Source: Cohnella algarum
GTDB lineage: Bacteria > Bacillota > Bacilli > Paenibacillales > Paenibacillaceae
Direction: 5' to 3'
Assembly (NCBI RefSeq): GCF_016937515.1
Contig: NZ_JAFHKM010000002.1
Location: 2,599,001 to 2,663,000, forward strand
DNA: 64,000 nucleotides
Shown piece by piece: positions 51,087-60,586 of the stretch (its first letter is position 1; each line of letters begins with the position of its first letter). The position numbers were made by a program, and so were the translations under genes. Below the pieces are notes generated by a model. It did no database searches and was not told where the DNA came from. It worked only from the letters and a program-made list of their open reading frames with translations.

Positions 51087-52646
51087 ATGACCGAAAAGAC
51101 GGAATATACGATCGGCATCGATATAGGTACGACGAGCACGAAGGCGGTTTTGTTCGACGCGGCCGGCAAGGTGGCGGCGACGGCGAACGAGGGCTATCCG
51201 CTCTATACGCCGACGCCGTCGGTCGCCGAGCAGGACCCCGAGGAAATTTTCGCCGCGGTCGTGAGCTCGGTCGGGCAGGCCGTCCGGAAGGCCGGCGTTC
51301 CGCCCGAGCGCATCCGGTTCGTGTCCTGCAGCTCCGCAATGCACAGCGTCATCCCGGTCGATGCGTCGGGCAAGCCCTTGATGCGCTGCATCACCTGGGC
51401 GGACAATCGCAGCGCGGCTTGGTCGCGGCGGCTGAGGGACGAAATGGGCGGCCTCGAATTGTACCTGAGAACGGGAACGCCGGTCCATCCGATGTCGCCG
51501 GTCGCGAAGCTGCTATGGCTGCGCCATGACAAGCCCGACATCTTCGAACGGGCGGCCAAATTCGTATCGGTCAAGGAATACGTGCTCGCCAGGCTGTTCG
51601 GCCGGTACGTCGTCGACTACTCGATCGCGTCGGCCACGGGCTTGTTCAATTTGTCCCGTTTGGACTGGGACGAGGAGGCGCTCTCGATCGCCGGCGTGAC
51701 GCCGGACCGCCTGTCCGAGCTCGTGCCGACGACTTATACGCTACGCGGAATAAGGGATGCGAACTCGGCGGCGGAAATGGGACTTCTGCCGTCCACGCCG
51801 TTCGTCGTCGGAGCCAGCGACGGCGTGCTGTCCAATCTCGGCCTCGACGCGATCGATCCGGGCGTCGTCGCCGTCACGATCGGGACGAGCGGGGCGATCC
51901 GGACCGTCATCGACGAGCCCGCCACCGACCGGAAAGGGCGGTACTTTTGCTACGCCTTGACCGAAGACAAGTGGGTCGTCGGCGGGCCGGTGAATAATGG
52001 CGGCGTTATTTTTCGCTGGGTGCGGGACGAGTTCGCCGCCTCCGAAACGGAAACCGCGAAGCGGCTCGGCATCAGCCCGTACGACGTGCTGACCCGGATC
52101 GCGGAACGGGTGCGTCCGGGCGCGGACGGCTTGCTTTTCCACCCTTACCTGACGGGCGAGCGGGCTCCTCTGTGGAACCCCGACGCCAGGGGATCGTTTT
52201 TCGGGTTGACGCTGCATCACCAGAAGGAGCACATGATCCGGGCCGTGCTGGAAGGCGTCGTCTACAATCTGTATACGGTCATGCTGGCGATGCAGGAAAC
52301 GACCGGCGTGCCGAAGCGGATCAAGGCGACGGGCGGTTTCGCCCGCTCGCCCCTGTGGCGCCAGATGATGGCCGACATCTTCAACCAGAGCGTGGTCGTG
52401 CCGGAAAGCTACGAAAGCTCGTGCCTCGGGGCCGTCGTGCTCGGCATGAAAGCGTTCGGCGAAGCGGACGCGTTCACCAGGGTCCGGGGAATGGTCGGCA
52501 CGACGCACGAGCATTTCCCGAATCCGGAAGCGGCCGGGATATACCGGGAGCTGCTGCCGATTTTCGTTCGCGTCTCCCGCCAGCTGGAGGAGGAGTACGA
52601 AAGCATCGCCAAGTTCCAGCAGAAGCTGTTTTCAGCCGAAGCGTAA
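51087..52646 (+). CDS. gntK: Gluconokinase (FGGY family)
   Basis: A 519-residue sugar kinase that converts gluconate to 6-phosphogluconate for the pentose-phosphate pathway. N-terminal ATPase motif IGIDIGTTSTKAVLFDAAGK; middle VVAVTIGTSGAIRTV; C-terminal FGGY signature region KRIKATGGFARSPLWRQMMA. GGAAGG precedes ATG. With gntP it completes the uptake and activation steps. Confidence 0.93.
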   Translation: MTEKTEYTIGIDIGTTSTKAVLFDAAGKVAATANEGYPLYTPTPSVAEQDPEEIFAAVVSSVGQAVRKAGVPPERIRFVSCSSAMHSVIPVDASGKPLMRCITWADNRSAAWSRRLRDEMGGLELYLRTGTPVHPMSPVAKLLWLRHDKPDIFERAAKFVSVKEYVLARLFGRYVVDYSIASATGLFNLSRLDWDEEALSIAGVTPDRLSELVPTTYTLRGIRDANSAAEMGLLPSTPFVVGASDGVLSNLGLDAIDPGVVAVTIGTSGAIRTVIDEPATDRKGRYFCYALTEDKWVVGGPVNNGGVIFRWVRDEFAASETETAKRLGISPYDVLTRIAERVRPGADGLLFHPYLTGERAPLWNPDARGSFFGLTLHHQKEHMIRAVLEGVVYNLYTVMLAMQETTGVPKRIKATGGFARSPLWRQMMADIFNQSVVVPESYESSCLGAVVLGMKAFGEADAFTRVRGMVGTTHEHFPNPEAAGIYRELLPIFVRVSRQLEEEYESIAKFQQKLFSAEA

Positions 52647-52672
52647 TCGGGATGTTCAATAGCCGCTTCATG

Positions 52673-52711
52673 GGCCGTCTTGTCCGTTCCCGGGACGAGG
52701 CGGTCTTTTGT
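52673..52711 (+). terminator. Probable terminator of the gluconate operon
   Basis: GCCGTCTTGTCC pairs with GGGACGAGGCGGT using some G-T pairs, then CTTTTG. It lies within 70 bases of the gntK stop. Confidence 0.5.
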
Positions 52712-52849
52712 CTTGCAAATTGCCGTGCGAATCGTTCAAAAATCAGACAATCGGCCCCGCGATTCCGCCGCAGCCTCCCGCCGCTTGCTATACTGGTGAA
52801 AAAAGATGCTGGCGAAAAAAACGGAATGCGGACGAAGGGAGCGGGACGG

Positions 52850-53479
52850 TTGAGCAAGCAAACGGTGATTCGGAAGATGGCGAGAGGGCATCTGCGTGTA
52901 GGCGGAGAGGAATCCGCGCTGCGGCTGCTGCGCGAAGCGGCGGGCTACCGGTGGGAGGGCAGGCTGTTTCTGTACTATGAATGCATCGGCGAAGAGATCG
53001 AGGCCGACGGCTTGTTTCCGGAGTTGGCCGGTCTGCTTGCGCCGTGGCCGGGGGAAGAGCAAGCGAGAAACTGGGTGCCGATGGCCGACGTGTTTCATTT
53101 CAACGAGCCGGCTTCGCTTGACCATTGGCTTCGGCAGGCCCCGGTGGACAAGCGAGCCGGCCGGGTGGCGCGGCTGAAGCCGGAGATGGCGGCAAGCTAC
53201 ATCTACTACCATTACCAGCTTCAAGAAGAGCGGGCCTTTCCCGGCCCCAAGTTCGAAATCATAGGCTTGCACGAAAACGTTCTGTTCGGCTATCAGGAGT
53301 TTCCGGCCGTCGTCGAACGCCCGGAAGTGCCGGGAAGGCTGCGCACGAGCGGCACGCCGGTGCCGTGGACCGATTCGCGAATGGATTTGCATTTTCAGCC
53401 GTGGCCGGACGGGCATCTTTATTTTAAGCCTGCGGAGACGTTGTTTGCGGTCTATGGGGGCCCGGCGATCGATCGATGA
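52850..53479 (+). CDS. Protein of unknown function
   Basis: A 209-residue soluble protein. TTG 52850 has GGGAG nine bases upstream; ATG 52826 is an alternative with poorer context. The N-terminal half is helical (HLRVGGEESALRLLREAAGY), the C-terminal half beta-rich and aromatic (YIYYHYQLQEERAFPGPKFE, then HFQPWPDGHLYFKPAETLF). No signal peptide or membrane segment. I recognise no family. Codon use is like the neighbours and the opposite strand lacks a comparable protein, so I take it as real. Confidence 0.65.
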   Translation: MSKQTVIRKMARGHLRVGGEESALRLLREAAGYRWEGRLFLYYECIGEEIEADGLFPELAGLLAPWPGEEQARNWVPMADVFHFNEPASLDHWLRQAPVDKRAGRVARLKPEMAASYIYYHYQLQEERAFPGPKFEIIGLHENVLFGYQEFPAVVERPEVPGRLRTSGTPVPWTDSRMDLHFQPWPDGHLYFKPAETLFAVYGGPAIDR

Positions 53480-53651
53480 TCGCGCACACCGGCTAGAAGG
53501 CGCCTTGCCATGCCTTGGCTTGGGCACCCCGCCATAAGCCAAGCGCCCTCCCGGACGGGGGGCGCCTGAGCCGGAACGCTGCTGGATTCGGTCATGCCGG
53601 ACGCGGTGCGGTTCTTCCCACTCGATTGCGTTATTCCCCGAACGGTCTGCT

Positions 53652-53930
53652 TTACTTTTTGCCCCGGTCCATCTGGCGGCGGGGGCTGTCGATTTTTCCC
53701 CGCTTGTCGGTATCGTTTTCTTTCGGAACGAGCCGGGGATCGGTCCGGCCTTCGTGGTGATTGTCGAAGCTTAATTCGGTCAGCTCCCACTCGGTCGATC
53801 CGAGCGTGACGTCGGCGGGAAATACTTGTCCCCGGCGCAATTCCACTTCGGCGCCCCATTCGTCGCGGTACACGCCGTCCGTCTCGACCGGTTCGCCCGA
53901 CATCGGCGGCATTCTTTTGCTTTCGCTCAT
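53652..53930 (-). CDS. Small hydrophilic protein of unknown function
   Basis: A 92-residue protein with a compact core SGEPVETDGVYRDEWGAEVE, then FPADVTLGSTEWELTELSFD, and a long charged tail. The core resembles short Firmicute proteins with a GVYxxEWG start, whose role is unknown. On the minus strand AAAGAGGTGA lies about nine bases before ATG. Confidence 0.6.
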   Translation of the reverse strand: MSESKRMPPMSGEPVETDGVYRDEWGAEVELRRGQVFPADVTLGSTEWELTELSFDNHHEGRTDPRLVPKENDTDKRGKIDSPRRQMDRGKK

Positions 53931-54000
53931 ACCCTCAAGTCACCTCTTTAAGGAAAAATCCGATCTTCGCGAAACGATAAAAAAGCTCTGTGCGGCTCGC

Positions 54001-54144
54001 TTATTGTCCGTGCTTCGGCACGGCGGCGCGGTCCGCTTGCGACTGCATGCGGCTGGCGCGGGTTTTTCCGCCCTCGCCCCGGTCCGCGGCGGCTTGGGCG
54101 CGGCTGGCTTCCTCTTGAGCCTTGGACGGTCGTTCGCCCGACAT
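54001..54144 (-). CDS. Short basic protein with a strong ribosome site
   Basis: A 47-residue protein (MSGERPSKAQEEASRAQAAA, then RASRMQSQADRAAVPKHGQ). AAGGAGGGA is nine bases before ATG, the strongest kind of translation signal, which is why I include such a short gene. Composition is that of small, disordered, Ala/Arg/Gln-rich spore-associated proteins. No family assigned. Confidence 0.55.
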   Translation of the reverse strand: MSGERPSKAQEEASRAQAAADRGEGGKTRASRMQSQADRAAVPKHGQ

Positions 54145-54242
54145 TCGGCGTCCCTCCTTGGATTCGATTCAACGACTAGGTTGCCACTGCGGCGTTTGCG
54201 TTATGCTCCTCGCGAACGCCGCCGAAGTTCCCGCAAAAAAGA

Positions 54243-54270
54243 AAAATAACGGCCGCCCGCGGCCGTTATT
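54243..54270. terminator. Bidirectional terminator near the racemase gene
   Basis: AAATAACGGCC...GGCCGTTATTT with a GC-rich loop. It lies just past the racemase stop on the minus strand and can end transcription from either side. Confidence 0.75.
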
Positions 54271-54296
54271 TCGTCCCCACTCGCAATCCACGAAAA

Positions 54297-55082
54297 TCAC
54301 TCGTCTTCCAAAAGTTCCTGCCGGTAAAGGGCAAGCGCCGTCTGCATTTTGTCGACGTATGCGGCATCGCCGCTCGAGCACATGAACCGGACGCTGCCGG
54401 TCCCGCCCCCGCGCGGAATGCCGTAGCGGGTCAAAAGCGCGGCCAGCCGCCGAACGGTGCCCGCGTTGCCGTCGACGATCCGGATATGCGGCGGCAAAAT
54501 GTCGCGCAAGATGCCTTTGTAAAAGGGGTAGTGCGTGCAGCCGAGCACGACGATTCCATACCGGTCCAGGTCGTAGGGGGCCAGCTTTTCCCGGAAATAG
54601 TCGCCCAGCACGCGCTTGTCGAATTGCAGCGCTTCGCAATAGCGGACAAGCTCGGGCAACGGCAGCGAATCGACGATTCCCCCTTCGTCCACGCGCGAGA
54701 CGAGCGCGTAATATTTCGGCATCTGCAGCGTAAGCGGCGTGGCGAAGACGAGCACTCTTTTTCCCGTGGCCCGATTCATTTCGACCGCCGGCTTGACCGC
54801 CGGCTCCATGCCGACGATCGGAATCGAATACAGCTCCCGCAGCTCCGCGATCGCGATGCTCGTCGCCGTATTGCAGGCCACGACGAGCGCATCGAGCCCC
54901 TCGGCCATCATCGTTTCCACCACTTCGAGAATGTACGACCGAACCTCTTCCTTCGTTTTCGTGCCGTACGGGACGTGAAGCGTATCCGCCATATACAAGA
55001 AATCCTGATCGGGCAGCCGTTTGAGCGCTTCGGCCAAAACCGACAGCCCCCCGAGACCCGAATCCAAAAATCCGATTGTCAT
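54297..55082 (-). CDS. murI: Glutamate racemase
   Basis: A 261-residue enzyme making D-glutamate for peptidoglycan. DSGLGGLSVL (7-16), catalytic C70 in VVACNTATS and catalytic C182 in VLGCTHYPFYKG are all in place. ADTLHVPYG replaces the more usual DxARxPYG, as in one branch of Firmicute racemases. AGGA lies seven bases before ATG. Monocistronic. Confidence 0.93.
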   Translation of the reverse strand: MTIGFLDSGLGGLSVLAEALKRLPDQDFLYMADTLHVPYGTKTKEEVRSYILEVVETMMAEGLDALVVACNTATSIAIAELRELYSIPIVGMEPAVKPAVEMNRATGKRVLVFATPLTLQMPKYYALVSRVDEGGIVDSLPLPELVRYCEALQFDKRVLGDYFREKLAPYDLDRYGIVVLGCTHYPFYKGILRDILPPHIRIVDGNAGTVRRLAALLTRYGIPRGGGTGSVRFMCSSGDAAYVDKMQTALALYRQELLEDE

Positions 55083-55181
55083 CGTATGATCGTATCCTAT
55101 GCTTATGTAGTTGAAATAAATATAACTCTAGCATATAGCGATACGAGGCGTCTCGCAAGAAGCATTAGGTACCAGTCCCGC

Positions 55182-55817
55182 CTAATCTTCCGTATATCGG
55201 GATTCCAGCTTTTTTCCGACCATCCACAGCAGAAACAGCACGATTAACGCCGCCGCGATTCGCCACGGATGATCGACGAGCGCCTGCAGGTCATGACCGA
55301 GAAACGACAACGTGAAAATCATGACCGACTTGCCGAGCAATATCGCGGTAAGAAACGTGTGCAAGCCGATTTTGGACATGCCGGAAGCGATGTTGATCAG
55401 CGCCGAAGGCGAAAAAGGGAAGCAGCTCAGCACGAAGATCGGCGTAAAGCCTTTGTTCTCGATCCAGGAGAAGAAGCGCTCCATTTTCGGCGACCGCTTC
55501 CGTATGCGTTCCCCGAAACGGCCGGCAAAGCGGCGGGCGAGCAGAAACACGAGAAAAGAGCCGACGCTCACGCCGATCCAGGACAGCAAAAATCCGGCCC
55601 ACATCCCGTAAGCGGTAGCGTTGGCGACGACGAACACGACAAGCGGCAAAAACGGCAAAAAGGCTTCCGCCAAAGGCAGCAAAATGCCCGGCAGCGGACC
55701 GAGAGCGGAATAACGCCTCAGCAGCTCGCGAATGTCGTCGAGACCGATATCCCGAATATAGGCAATCCCGTTTTGCCAATATTGATCGAACAGAAGCGGT
55801 TCCGCATGAAAAACCAT
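55182..55817 (-). CDS. TVP38/TMEM64-family (VTT domain) membrane protein
   Basis: A 211-residue protein with about five hydrophobic segments. The VTT domain shows FLPFLPLVVFVVANATAYGM, then GSFLVFLLARRFAGRFGERI and SCFPFSPSALINIASGMSKI. Members are linked to lipid scrambling and envelope homeostasis. ATG 55817 has GAGG seven bases before it; a GTG four codons earlier is inside that site. It follows the MFS gene by 30 bases. Confidence 0.88.
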   Translation of the reverse strand: MVFHAEPLLFDQYWQNGIAYIRDIGLDDIRELLRRYSALGPLPGILLPLAEAFLPFLPLVVFVVANATAYGMWAGFLLSWIGVSVGSFLVFLLARRFAGRFGERIRKRSPKMERFFSWIENKGFTPIFVLSCFPFSPSALINIASGMSKIGLHTFLTAILLGKSVMIFTLSFLGHDLQALVDHPWRIAAALIVLFLLWMVGKKLESRYTED

Positions 55818-55847
55818 AGGCGACCTCACAGGGTCCGTAATGCGGCT

Positions 55848-57025
55848 TCAGCCGCGAAACAGACGGATTGGAAATAATAAATAGACGATGCATATGACGA
55901 TAAAAATAGCCCCGGCCGACCCGACGACGAACGGCTCCCCGAACGAAGCGGCCGCAAGTCCCCGAGCGAAGGCCCGATCATCCCGCCCAGGCCTTCCACC
56001 GTCGACAGCACGCCCCACCCGAGCCCGCGCTGGTCCTTCGGGACGTAAGCGGCGAGCAGCGCGTTCCATGCCGGCAGAATGGCCGAATACGCGATGCCCA
56101 GAACGGCGGCGAACGCAAACGAGAGCGCAAGCGGCGGTCCGAGCATCAAGGCGAAAAGGGCGATCCCGAACACGCAAAATCCGGCGATCAGAAACCACTG
56201 CTTCCCGAATCGATCCGCGAGCCGCCCCATCGGAATCAGGCCGACCGCCGTGAAGGCTCCTCCGGCGAACAGCAGGATCGAATAATGCGTCGGGCTCATG
56301 CCCAGGTGGTCTTCCGCGAAGCTTGGCAAAATCGGCACCAGCATCCCGGCGGCCAGCGTTTGCAGCACCATGCCGGGGATGAGCAGCTTCATTTCCCGCA
56401 GCCGGACGCCGAGCTGGGCGAGCTGCCGCGAGAAAGGCACGACGTTCAGCTCGGCGTGCGAAGAACCGGGAATGAGAAGCGACAGCAGGCAAGAGGCGAA
56501 GGCGACGCCGACCATCACCCAGAACGTCAGCGCGTATCCGATTTCCAGCAGCAGGTTCGATACGACGGGACCGGACCCGAGGCCGACGAGCCAAACCGTG
56601 TACAAAATGCCCATTTGCGTTCCCCGCCGATTTTCCCGCACATGCGTCAGACAAACGATCCAGATGGGGGAAATGCCGATGCCAAGCAGGCCGGAAGCCG
56701 CTATAAACAGCCAGGGCCATTCGGCGTAGCCGATAAGCAGCATGCCGGCCAGCGTCGCGATCACCCCTCCGCCGACGACCAGCTTGACGCTCCAGCGGTT
56801 GAGCAAATAGCCCATCGCCAGCTTGACGACGGTATCGGTCAGGTAATGGGCGGTAATGGCGATCCCGATGACGTCCAGGTTCAGGCCAAGCGAGTTTTTT
56901 CCGAAGATCGGCAGAAAGCTGATCAGCGCCGCTCCGCGAATGAACTCGGTAAGAAACAAGATGACGCCGTACAGCGACATTTCGGGACGAAACAACGATT
57001 TCGCCGCATATCCGGATGCAGCCAT
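55848..57025 (-). pseudogene. MFS transporter, frameshifted near the 3' end
   Basis: About 395 residues with twelve predicted membrane segments. Segments such as FLTEFIRGAALISFLPIFGK and GIGISPIWIVCLTHVRENRR show an MFS drug/metabolite exporter. After GLGGMIGPSLG the frame is lost; the next family-like sequence, GLAAASFGEPFVVGSAG and the last membrane helix ending FPIRLFRG, is in another frame. One C missing from the run at 55960-55963 explains it. ATG 57025 has GGAGGAGAG upstream. Could be a real loss or an assembly error. Confidence 0.85.
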
Positions 57026-57039
57026 GCTCTCTCCTCCGT

Positions 57040-58395
57040 TCATTCGCCGCGTTCGGCAGAGTTTGCCGCTCCCGAAAGCGCAAGCTGCGGCTCGGCTTCG
57101 CGCAAGGCCGCCCGGTTCGCGGCTTCCCCGCCGGCGGAGCCGGGCGTCGCGGCCGCGGCTGCGGCCGCGGTTTGCGACCGTGCCGGCCAGCCTTCCCCGA
57201 TTCTCCGGTACGACGGTTTTCGGTTTGCCGCGAAACGGTTTCCGTTACTTTTGATTATAGGTAAATTCGCAAGAATATCCAATGCGATCCGATCGGCCGC
57301 ATTTCGCTTGCGCAGGGAGGCGACGGCGGCCTTCATTTCCTCCCGCCGTTTTCCGTCCGTCAAAAAAACGGATACGGAGCGCGCCAGCTCGTCGCTCGAG
57401 CCGCAGACAACGGCCGCTCCCTTTGCCTGAAGATATTGCGCGTTGCTCCATTCCTGTCCCGGCATCGGACGAAGCAGGAACATCGGCAGTCCGGCCTCGA
57501 TCGCCTCGGAAAGCGTCAATCCGCCGGGCTTCGTGACGATGCAGTCGGACAAGCCCATCAATTCATCCATCCGCTCTACGTACCCGAACACGAACACGTT
57601 ATCTCTTCCGGAGGCGAACGACCTTCTCATCGCCGTCTCCAGGGCGGAATCGCGTCCGCAGACGAGCGCGATTTGCGCCCCGGTTTCCGCCGCCAGGCGG
57701 CGGCACCGGCGGGAGACGTCCGTTCGCCCGGCGTCCGCTCCCGCCATGTAGAGCACGACGCGCCTGGCCGGATCGAGGCCGTAGCGGAGAACGTCCGCGC
57801 GGAGGTCGCCTGCCGGGCCGAAAGGCCGCCGCAGCGGGATGCCGGTCACGGCGATGCGGGAGCGCGGGATGCCGATCGAAGCGAGCTGATGGCCCAGCTC
57901 CTCCGTCGCGATATAGTATTTGCGGATTCGGGGGTGCACCCAGCGCATATGAAGATCAAAGTCCGTGATCACGTTGAACATGGGAATATTCAGTCGGTTG
58001 CGCTTGTCGGCAAAAGGAAGGGCGAGATTCGGAAACGTATGGATGACGGCATCCGGGAGTTCGGCTTTGAGCATTTTGCGCAGCTTGGGGACGCCGAACG
58101 AGTGAAGCAAATAGGCGAAAGCGGAATGGGGCCTCATGTCCTTGGTGGCGTTGTACACGAAGCCGTAAGCTTTCGGCCAGAGGGTGTAGCTTTTCTTGTA
58201 GACGAAGCGGCTGAGGCCGTTCAGCCGGGGATGGGCTTCCGCCAGCAGGTCCACCAGCTTGACGTTGTCGACGCCGGCCCGCTCGAAGCCCGATTTTAAC
58301 GCTTGCGCGGCTTGCAGGTGCCCTTCGCCGAAGCGGGCGTAGAGCACCCAGATTTTCGGCTGCGCGGCCGAGGTTTCGTTGTTCTTCCCCGCCAT
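57040..58395 (-). CDS. Diacylglycerol glucosyltransferase (MGDG synthase / UgtP-like)
   Basis: A 451-residue GT28-type enzyme that adds glucose from UDP-glucose to diacylglycerol at the membrane, making glycolipid anchors. N-terminal MGDG-synthase region: YARFGEGHLQAAQALKSGFE and DAVIHTFPNLALPFADKR. Donor-binding C-terminal domain: VFVFGYVERMDELMGLSDCI, VTKPGGLTLSEAIEAGLPM. The last 60 residues are a low-complexity Ala-rich extension (SQTAAAAAAATPGSAGGEAA) not found in typical members. It lies 15 bases upstream of the MFS gene in the same direction. Confidence 0.88.
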   Translation of the reverse strand: MAGKNNETSAAQPKIWVLYARFGEGHLQAAQALKSGFERAGVDNVKLVDLLAEAHPRLNGLSRFVYKKSYTLWPKAYGFVYNATKDMRPHSAFAYLLHSFGVPKLRKMLKAELPDAVIHTFPNLALPFADKRNRLNIPMFNVITDFDLHMRWVHPRIRKYYIATEELGHQLASIGIPRSRIAVTGIPLRRPFGPAGDLRADVLRYGLDPARRVVLYMAGADAGRTDVSRRCRRLAAETGAQIALVCGRDSALETAMRRSFASGRDNVFVFGYVERMDELMGLSDCIVTKPGGLTLSEAIEAGLPMFLLRPMPGQEWSNAQYLQAKGAAVVCGSSDELARSVSVFLTDGKRREEMKAAVASLRKRNAADRIALDILANLPIIKSNGNRFAANRKPSYRRIGEGWPARSQTAAAAAAATPGSAGGEAANRAALREAEPQLALSGAANSAERGE

Positions 58396-58537
58396 CTTAA
58401 ATCCGCCCTTTCGCAATGAAAGTCATCATAGCTGAATGGTGCCCCATACGTCATGGGGGGATGCAGTTTAAGATCAGCATAACGGGAAAGTATTAATTCG
58501 CTGTCAACCGGGTGTCAAATCCGCGATCAAACCCGCA

Positions 58538-59809
58538 TCAAATCAGAAGGTTGAACAGCAGCGGGTCCTTATTCAGTTCCATAAATTGAAATCCTTTGCG
58601 TTTCATCCGCTCGACGAGAGGCTCGTAATCGGAACGGTTTTTGAGCTCGATGCCGACAAGGGCGGGACCGTTTTCCTTGTTGTGCTTCTTGGTGTATTCG
58701 AACTGGACGATATCGTCGTCGGGTCCCAGCACGTCGTCCAGAAATTCGCGTAGAGCCCCGGCCCGCTGCGGAAAATTAACCATGAAATAATGCTTCAGGC
58801 CTTCGAAAATAAGCGAGCGATCCTTGATTTCCTGCATGCGGTCGACGTCGTTGTTGCCGCCGCTGACGATGCAGACGACGTTCTTTCCGGCCAGGCGCTC
58901 GCCCATTCCCGCGAGGGCGGCTACCGTCAGCGCCCCAGCCGGCTCGGCGACGATCGCGTGCTCGTTGTAAAGCTCCAGGATCGTCGTGCACACGCGGCCT
59001 TCGTTCACGACGACGATCTCGTCGAGCAGGTCGTCGCACATGGCGAACGTCAGATCGCCGACCCGCTTGACCGCCGCTCCGTCCACGAATTTGTCGATCT
59101 CTTCGAGAGCGACGACCTTCCGCTCCTCCTTGGAGCGCCGCATCGAGGCGGCTCCTTCCGGCTCGACGCCGATCACGACCGTGGAGGGGCTGATCGTCTT
59201 GACGTAGGCGGCGACGCCCGCGGCAAGGCCTCCGCCGCCGACCGTCACGAGCACGACGTCGATCGGCTGGCCGCTGGCCTCGACGATTTCTTTGCCGACG
59301 GTCGCGTTGCCCGCCACGATGCGGGGATCGTCGAACGGATGGACGAACGGCAGCCCGTCCGCCGTGCTGAAGCGAATCGCTTCGGCATAGGCGTCGTCGA
59401 ACGTGTCGCCGGAGAGGCGAACTTCGACGCTGTCGCCGCCGAACATTTTCACCTGGTTGATCTTTTGCCGCGGCGTCGTCGTCGGCATGTAGATCACGCC
59501 GCGAATGCCGAGCGCGTTGCAGGAATAGGCGACCCCCTGCGCGTGATTGCCGGCGCTCGCGCAGACGACGCCCTTCCGGCGATCTTCCTCGGACAGGGAA
59601 GAAATCAAATTATAGGCTCCGCGGATTTTGAACGAGCGGACCACCTGCTGATCTTCGCGTTTCAAATATACGTTGCAGCCGTATTTGGCGGATAGCCCCC
59701 GATTGTGCTGAAGCGGCGTCGGCACGACGACATCTTGCAACACCCGGTGCGCGTGAAGGATGTCTTCGAGGCGAACCGGCAGATCGGAGGAAAAGGGCGA
59801 GTCGTTCAT
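58538..59809 (-). CDS. ilvA: Threonine ammonia-lyase (biosynthetic threonine deaminase)
   Basis: A 423-residue PLP enzyme converting threonine to 2-oxobutyrate, the first step of isoleucine synthesis. The PLP lysine is in VVRSFKIRGAYNL, the phosphate loop in VTVGGGGLAAGVAAY, and SAGNHAQGVAYS is present. Residues about 335-423 are an ACT-like regulatory domain (HYFMVNFPQRAGALREFLDD), implying allosteric control. The length fits the short Firmicute IlvA with one regulatory domain. AAAGGA precedes ATG. Confidence 0.93.
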   Translation of the reverse strand: MNDSPFSSDLPVRLEDILHAHRVLQDVVVPTPLQHNRGLSAKYGCNVYLKREDQQVVRSFKIRGAYNLISSLSEEDRRKGVVCASAGNHAQGVAYSCNALGIRGVIYMPTTTPRQKINQVKMFGGDSVEVRLSGDTFDDAYAEAIRFSTADGLPFVHPFDDPRIVAGNATVGKEIVEASGQPIDVVLVTVGGGGLAAGVAAYVKTISPSTVVIGVEPEGAASMRRSKEERKVVALEEIDKFVDGAAVKRVGDLTFAMCDDLLDEIVVVNEGRVCTTILELYNEHAIVAEPAGALTVAALAGMGERLAGKNVVCIVSGGNNDVDRMQEIKDRSLIFEGLKHYFMVNFPQRAGALREFLDDVLGPDDDIVQFEYTKKHNKENGPALVGIELKNRSDYEPLVERMKRKGFQFMELNKDPLLFNLLI

Positions 59810-59915
59810 CGTGCAATCATCCTTTCGGTTTTTAATGTTATACTCTTATGAAAGGCGGAAGTCAATCGTTTATTTTCGCTTGTCCGGAATAAGGAAGAAG
59901 GGTGGGAGACGAACG

Positions 59916-60482
59916 GTGAAAAAGCTGCTCATAGCCCTGATCGTTTTGATTTTGCTCGCCGCGGGTGCGGGAATCGGCGCTTACGTTTACGTTTCTCCCG
60001 AAGAAGAGTTGGATTTGGCGTTTTCCGAGGTGCCCTTGCGCAATCGCGCGATCGATATGGTCAAACGCTTGTCGACCGATTTGATTATGTCCGAACAGGA
60101 TGTCAATGACTTGGCGAAAGCGGAGCTTGCGGGCAACCCGCGTTTGTCGCGGGACCTCGAGATTACGGGAATAAGGCTTGAATTGAAGGACGGCTTTGTC
60201 GAGGCTCATGCCAACGTCATTTGGAAAAGCCGGATACCGGTCGGCCTCGTCGTTCAATACCGGTTGTCATGGCAATCCCCTATGCTGGTTCTCGTCCCGA
60301 CGGAAGCGAAAGCAAAGGATATTTCTTTGCCGTTGGAATGGCTGGAGGCCATCGACATCCCGCTTGGCGACCGCTTGCCGGAGGCTCTCCGAATCGAAAG
60401 CGTCGAGGCGGGCGAAGGGAAGCTGACCGTTTCGTTTCGGCGGCCGAACGCGAGGGAATTGCAGGAAATGCTGGGATTCTGA
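59916..60482 (+). CDS. YpmS-like membrane-anchored protein
   Basis: A 188-residue protein. GTG start with GGTGGGAG nine bases upstream. One membrane anchor at residues 4-27 (LLIALIVLILLAAGAGIGAY) and an outer domain with DLEITGIRLELKDGFVEAHA and FRRPNARELQEMLGF, the layout of YpmS (DUF2140). Function unknown in the family. Divergent from ilvA. Confidence 0.65.
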   Translation: MKKLLIALIVLILLAAGAGIGAYVYVSPEEELDLAFSEVPLRNRAIDMVKRLSTDLIMSEQDVNDLAKAELAGNPRLSRDLEITGIRLELKDGFVEAHANVIWKSRIPVGLVVQYRLSWQSPMLVLVPTEAKAKDISLPLEWLEAIDIPLGDRLPEALRIESVEAGEGKLTVSFRRPNARELQEMLGF

Positions 60483-60517
60483 AAGAACATTAAAGAACGG
60501 TCCGGGAAGATATGAAA

Positions 60518-60547
60518 TTGATTCGAAATACCCTCGGGGGGTATACT
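60518..60547 (+). promoter_or_regulatory. Promoter with CsoR-like operator
   Basis: TTGATT (60518-60523) and TATACT (60542-60547) with an 18-base spacer. The palindrome ATACCC-TCGGG-GGGTAT (60528-60544) fills the spacer and resembles operators of CsoR copper-sensing repressors. RBS and the lipoprotein gene follow. Confidence 0.55.
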
Positions 60548-60586
60548 ATAGAAGTGCAAAACACGATATCCCGGGAGGTATAAAAA

